From an uncultured Blautia sp. (GTDB lineage: Bacteria > Bacillota > Clostridia > Lachnospirales > Lachnospiraceae): 64,000 nt of DNA. The first letter of the stretch is position 1; the number at the start of each line of letters is the position of its first letter. Under the pieces are notes generated by a model. The model had not been told where the DNA came from, ran no database searches, and worked only from the letters and a program-made list of their open reading frames with translations. The stretch is taken from assembly GCA_934424575.1 (NCBI GenBank), contig CAKRXU010000012.1, forward strand, positions 10,214 to 74,213, in the 5' to 3' direction. Below, piece by piece: positions 62,448 to 64,000 of this stretch. The position numbers and the translations under genes were made by a program.

Positions 62448-62488
62448 AAAAAAAACACCCCTCCTACAAGCCGGGAGGGGGGATGTTT
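62448..62488 (-). terminator. Terminator after the AEC transporter gene
   Basis: A GC-rich stem (CCCCTCC with GGAGGGG plus ACA/TGT flank) followed on the minus strand by a run of eight T, about 30 bases after the stop. Confidence 0.8.
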
Positions 62489-62514
62489 TATCAGAAATTT
62501 GGCAAATATGTTTT

Positions 62515-63420
62515 TTACTGGAGAAAAATGCTCCACAGGCAGATGGTCGGAAGGGATAACAATGTTGAGAAGATGACCATTTTTGTCGCAAATGGAGAAT
62601 CGACCTGGTATTTTTCTGCGAGGATACTGGTCGTTGCACCTGCCGGCATTGCTGCAAGGAGTACACACAGTCCCAGAACCGTTTTGCTCAGAGGCAGGAA
62701 ACGGCAGACGATATAAACGATCGCCGGAATGATAATAAGTCTGTGAACTGTGTATTTCACAACTGTCCAGTCCCAGAAATCTTTGAGATTGATATCTGCA
62801 AGGATCATTCCAATGACCATCATCGACATTGCCGTATTACAGTTTCCGACAGCAGTCACCGCACCGTCGAGTCCTGGCGGGATTGGAAGTCCTGTAATCA
62901 TCAGGATCATTCCAAGTACACATGCCAGAATGCATGGATGTGTGACGACTTTTTTCACCGTTTTCATCTTATCGCTGCTTCCGGAAAAAACAGCCAGACC
63001 GGAAGACCACATCATGATTCTCTGCGGGATCAGGTACACGCTGGCGAGAACCAGTCCTTCTATCCCGTAAACTCCTTCCGCGATCGGGTTCCCAAGAAAT
63101 CCTGCGTTTGAGCAGATAGTTCCGTACTGCAGGCATTTCCGACGGTCTTCGGATTCTTTTCGGAACATGACTTTTCCATAGATAACACAGAATACCTGAA
63201 TACCGATCGAGATAAAAAGAATCGCCAGATAATTGCTGAAATCTCCATCCGTTGCACTCTGGGTAAATGCATGAAGAATGTTGCATGGCAGGATCAGATA
63301 GATGACCAGATCATTGATGTTCTTCTGCCCCTGCGGACCGATGATATGTATCTTTTTCATTAAAAATCCTACAGCTACCAGAATAAAGATCGTGAGCTGC
63401 AGTGTCAGCAGTGTTTTCAT
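62515..63420 (-). CDS. AEC-family (auxin efflux carrier-like) membrane transporter
   Basis: 301 residues with about ten membrane helices in two inverted repeats, matching the AEC/Mem_trans family that includes malate and other organic acid exporters. SNAGFLGNPIAEGVYG and CNTAMSMMVIGMILADI are the two broken-helix motifs. It is separated from the fusion gene by a terminator, so it is probably an independent unit. Substrate unknown. Confidence 0.88.
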   Translation of the reverse strand: MKTLLTLQLTIFILVAVGFLMKKIHIIGPQGQKNINDLVIYLILPCNILHAFTQSATDGDFSNYLAILFISIGIQVFCVIYGKVMFRKESEDRRKCLQYGTICSNAGFLGNPIAEGVYGIEGLVLASVYLIPQRIMMWSSGLAVFSGSSDKMKTVKKVVTHPCILACVLGMILMITGLPIPPGLDGAVTAVGNCNTAMSMMVIGMILADINLKDFWDWTVVKYTVHRLIIIPAIVYIVCRFLPLSKTVLGLCVLLAAMPAGATTSILAEKYQVDSPFATKMVIFSTLLSLPTICLWSIFLQ

Positions 63421-63613
63421 ATTTTTTCTCCTCTAAGTGCCTTTTTCCCTATAACAATAACGCTTTTTCTGTGATTATTTTCAGCACTTTTTGAGTGTAG
63501 CACATTGAAGTATGTACCGCAAGAAGGACTGATGTATGTTTACGGTTATGTACAAAAAACGTGATATTCTACACGGTTTTTGAATGTTTTTCTGTCTGAA
63601 ACTGTCTGTACCG

Positions 63614-63642
63614 TTGACGCATTTCCTGGTTTCCGGTACAAT
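63614..63642 (+). promoter_or_regulatory. Promoter-like sequence before the K+ channel remnant
   Basis: TTGACG (63614-63619), 17-base spacer, TACAAT (63637-63642), followed by GGGAGG. The downstream reading frame is a truncated channel, so it may now drive nothing useful. The 63421-63613 stretch holds no gene I can support. Confidence 0.45.
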
Positions 63643-63653
63643 ATTTTCAAGTA

Positions 63654-63902
63654 ATGGGAGGAATTTTGCATAATGAATACAGTCTGGGAAACCGGGCGCA
63701 GCCGGAGGTTTTTACGAATGCATTTTCCGGGATCTGGTGGGCTGCTTCCACTCTGCTCACGGTAGGCTATGGTGATATTTATCCTGTCACCACGATCGGT
63801 AAGATTTTTGGTATTTTTATTGCATTTCTTGGTGTCGGCATGGTTGCGATCCCCACCGGTATCATTTCTGCAGGATTTGTCGACCAGTATTCGAGACGTG
63901 AC
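63654..63902 (+). pseudogene. Truncated K+ channel (pore region only)
   Basis: The frame encodes the last part of a helix, the pore loop with selectivity filter LLTVGYGDIYPVT and the following S6 helix (IFGIFIAFLGVGMVAIPTGIISAGF) of a voltage-gated-type K+ channel. The usual upstream S1-S4 and most of S5 are absent, with stops upstream in the same frame. At the 3' side the sequence runs into a hairpin typical of an IS200/IS605 end, after DQYSR. Both ends are therefore disrupted. Confidence 0.7.
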
Positions 63903-64000
63903 ATGCTCCCACCACTTAAATCTCTGATTTTGAAGTGGGGGCTTCTTGCTCAATGGCTCTACTGAGCCAAGTATCTACAAGCTATCCTCGCGTGCCCCGC
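63903..64000 (-). mobile_element. Probable right end of an IS200/IS605-type (TnpB) element
   Basis: From 63903 the composition changes. Two hairpins occur: CCACTT/AAGTGG with a T/A-rich top (63908-63941) and GGCTC/GAGCC (63955-63968). Imperfect subterminal hairpins without terminal inverted repeats or target duplication are the mark of this family, and the boundary interrupts the K+ channel frame. On the minus strand an open frame coming from beyond the window ends with a TAG at 63959-63961, as the end of a tnpB would. The rest lies outside the window. Confidence 0.5.

Noticed and set aside
63546..63953. Minus-strand 135-codon frame at the right edge
   Set aside because: It overlaps the conserved K+ channel pore on the opposite strand and shows no family features.
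1..64000. CRISPR array, tRNA or prophage
   Set aside because: No regularly spaced repeats, no tRNA-like T-arm plus acceptor pairing, and no phage structural or integrase genes were seen.

Overview
The window looks like a chromosomal segment of a gut-type Lachnospiraceae (Clostridia, near Blautia/Ruminococcus/Dorea). This is inferred from moderate GC, strong AGGAGG ribosome sites, T-box control of metG, N-terminal-rubredoxin rubrerythrins, a FabK/FabT-style fatty acid operon, and the GlgC/GlgD pair. I see no tRNA, rRNA, CRISPR array or prophage.

Layout. 0-4.2 kb: start of tatD, then MOSC-mogA-moaC (molybdenum cofactor) wedged against metG, which has a long T-box leader. 4.3-7.8 kb: a FeoA-like protein and two AT-rich accessory genes (AlbA_2/Schlafen-type regulator; AAA-ATPase/PD-(D/E)XK protein). 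7.9-11.2 kb: two-component system. 11.4-13.2 kb: oxidative-stress locus rubrerythrin-PerR-rubrerythrin. 13.2-16.1 kb: P1B-type metal ATPase with two CsoR-like boxes on its promoter, csoR and an HD phosphohydrolase. 16.1-18 kb: secreted transglutaminase-like protein and D,D-carboxypeptidase. 18-20.5 kb: rpmG-secE-nusG-rplK-rplA. 20.6-25.3 kb: cell-surface glycan genes (ABC exporter, GT2, LicD, sugar-phosphate transferase). 25.7-28 kb: glgC-glgD. 28-33.1 kb: second two-component system, secreted beta-helix protein, DUF308 membrane protein and a broken ftsH. 33.2-42.5 kb: complete type II fatty acid operon fabH-acpP-fabK-fabD-fabG-fabF-accB-fabZ-accC-accDA. 42.8-45.1 kb: small genes. 45.2-62.4 kb: one long same-strand island with two nickel/peptide-type ABC importers, a Co/Ni-type ECF transporter between them, a DJ-1-like protein, a LysR regulator and an 816-residue methyltransferase/M14-hydrolase/methyltransferase fusion. 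62.5-64 kb: AEC transporter, a truncated K+ channel and the probable end of an IS200/IS605-type element.

The most novel candidate is the 45-62 kb island. The triple-domain enzyme beside two peptide/nickel importers and an ECF metal transporter suggests making, modifying or processing a small methylated or acylated ligand linked to metal uptake. The architecture is read directly; the function is inference. Other notable points: ftsH with its whole AAA/protease core deleted at a 7-bp microhomology, a start-proximal hairpin hiding the ribosome site of the beta-helix protein, near-identical rubrerythrin copies showing gene conversion, and a ~140-bp structured repeat present twice.
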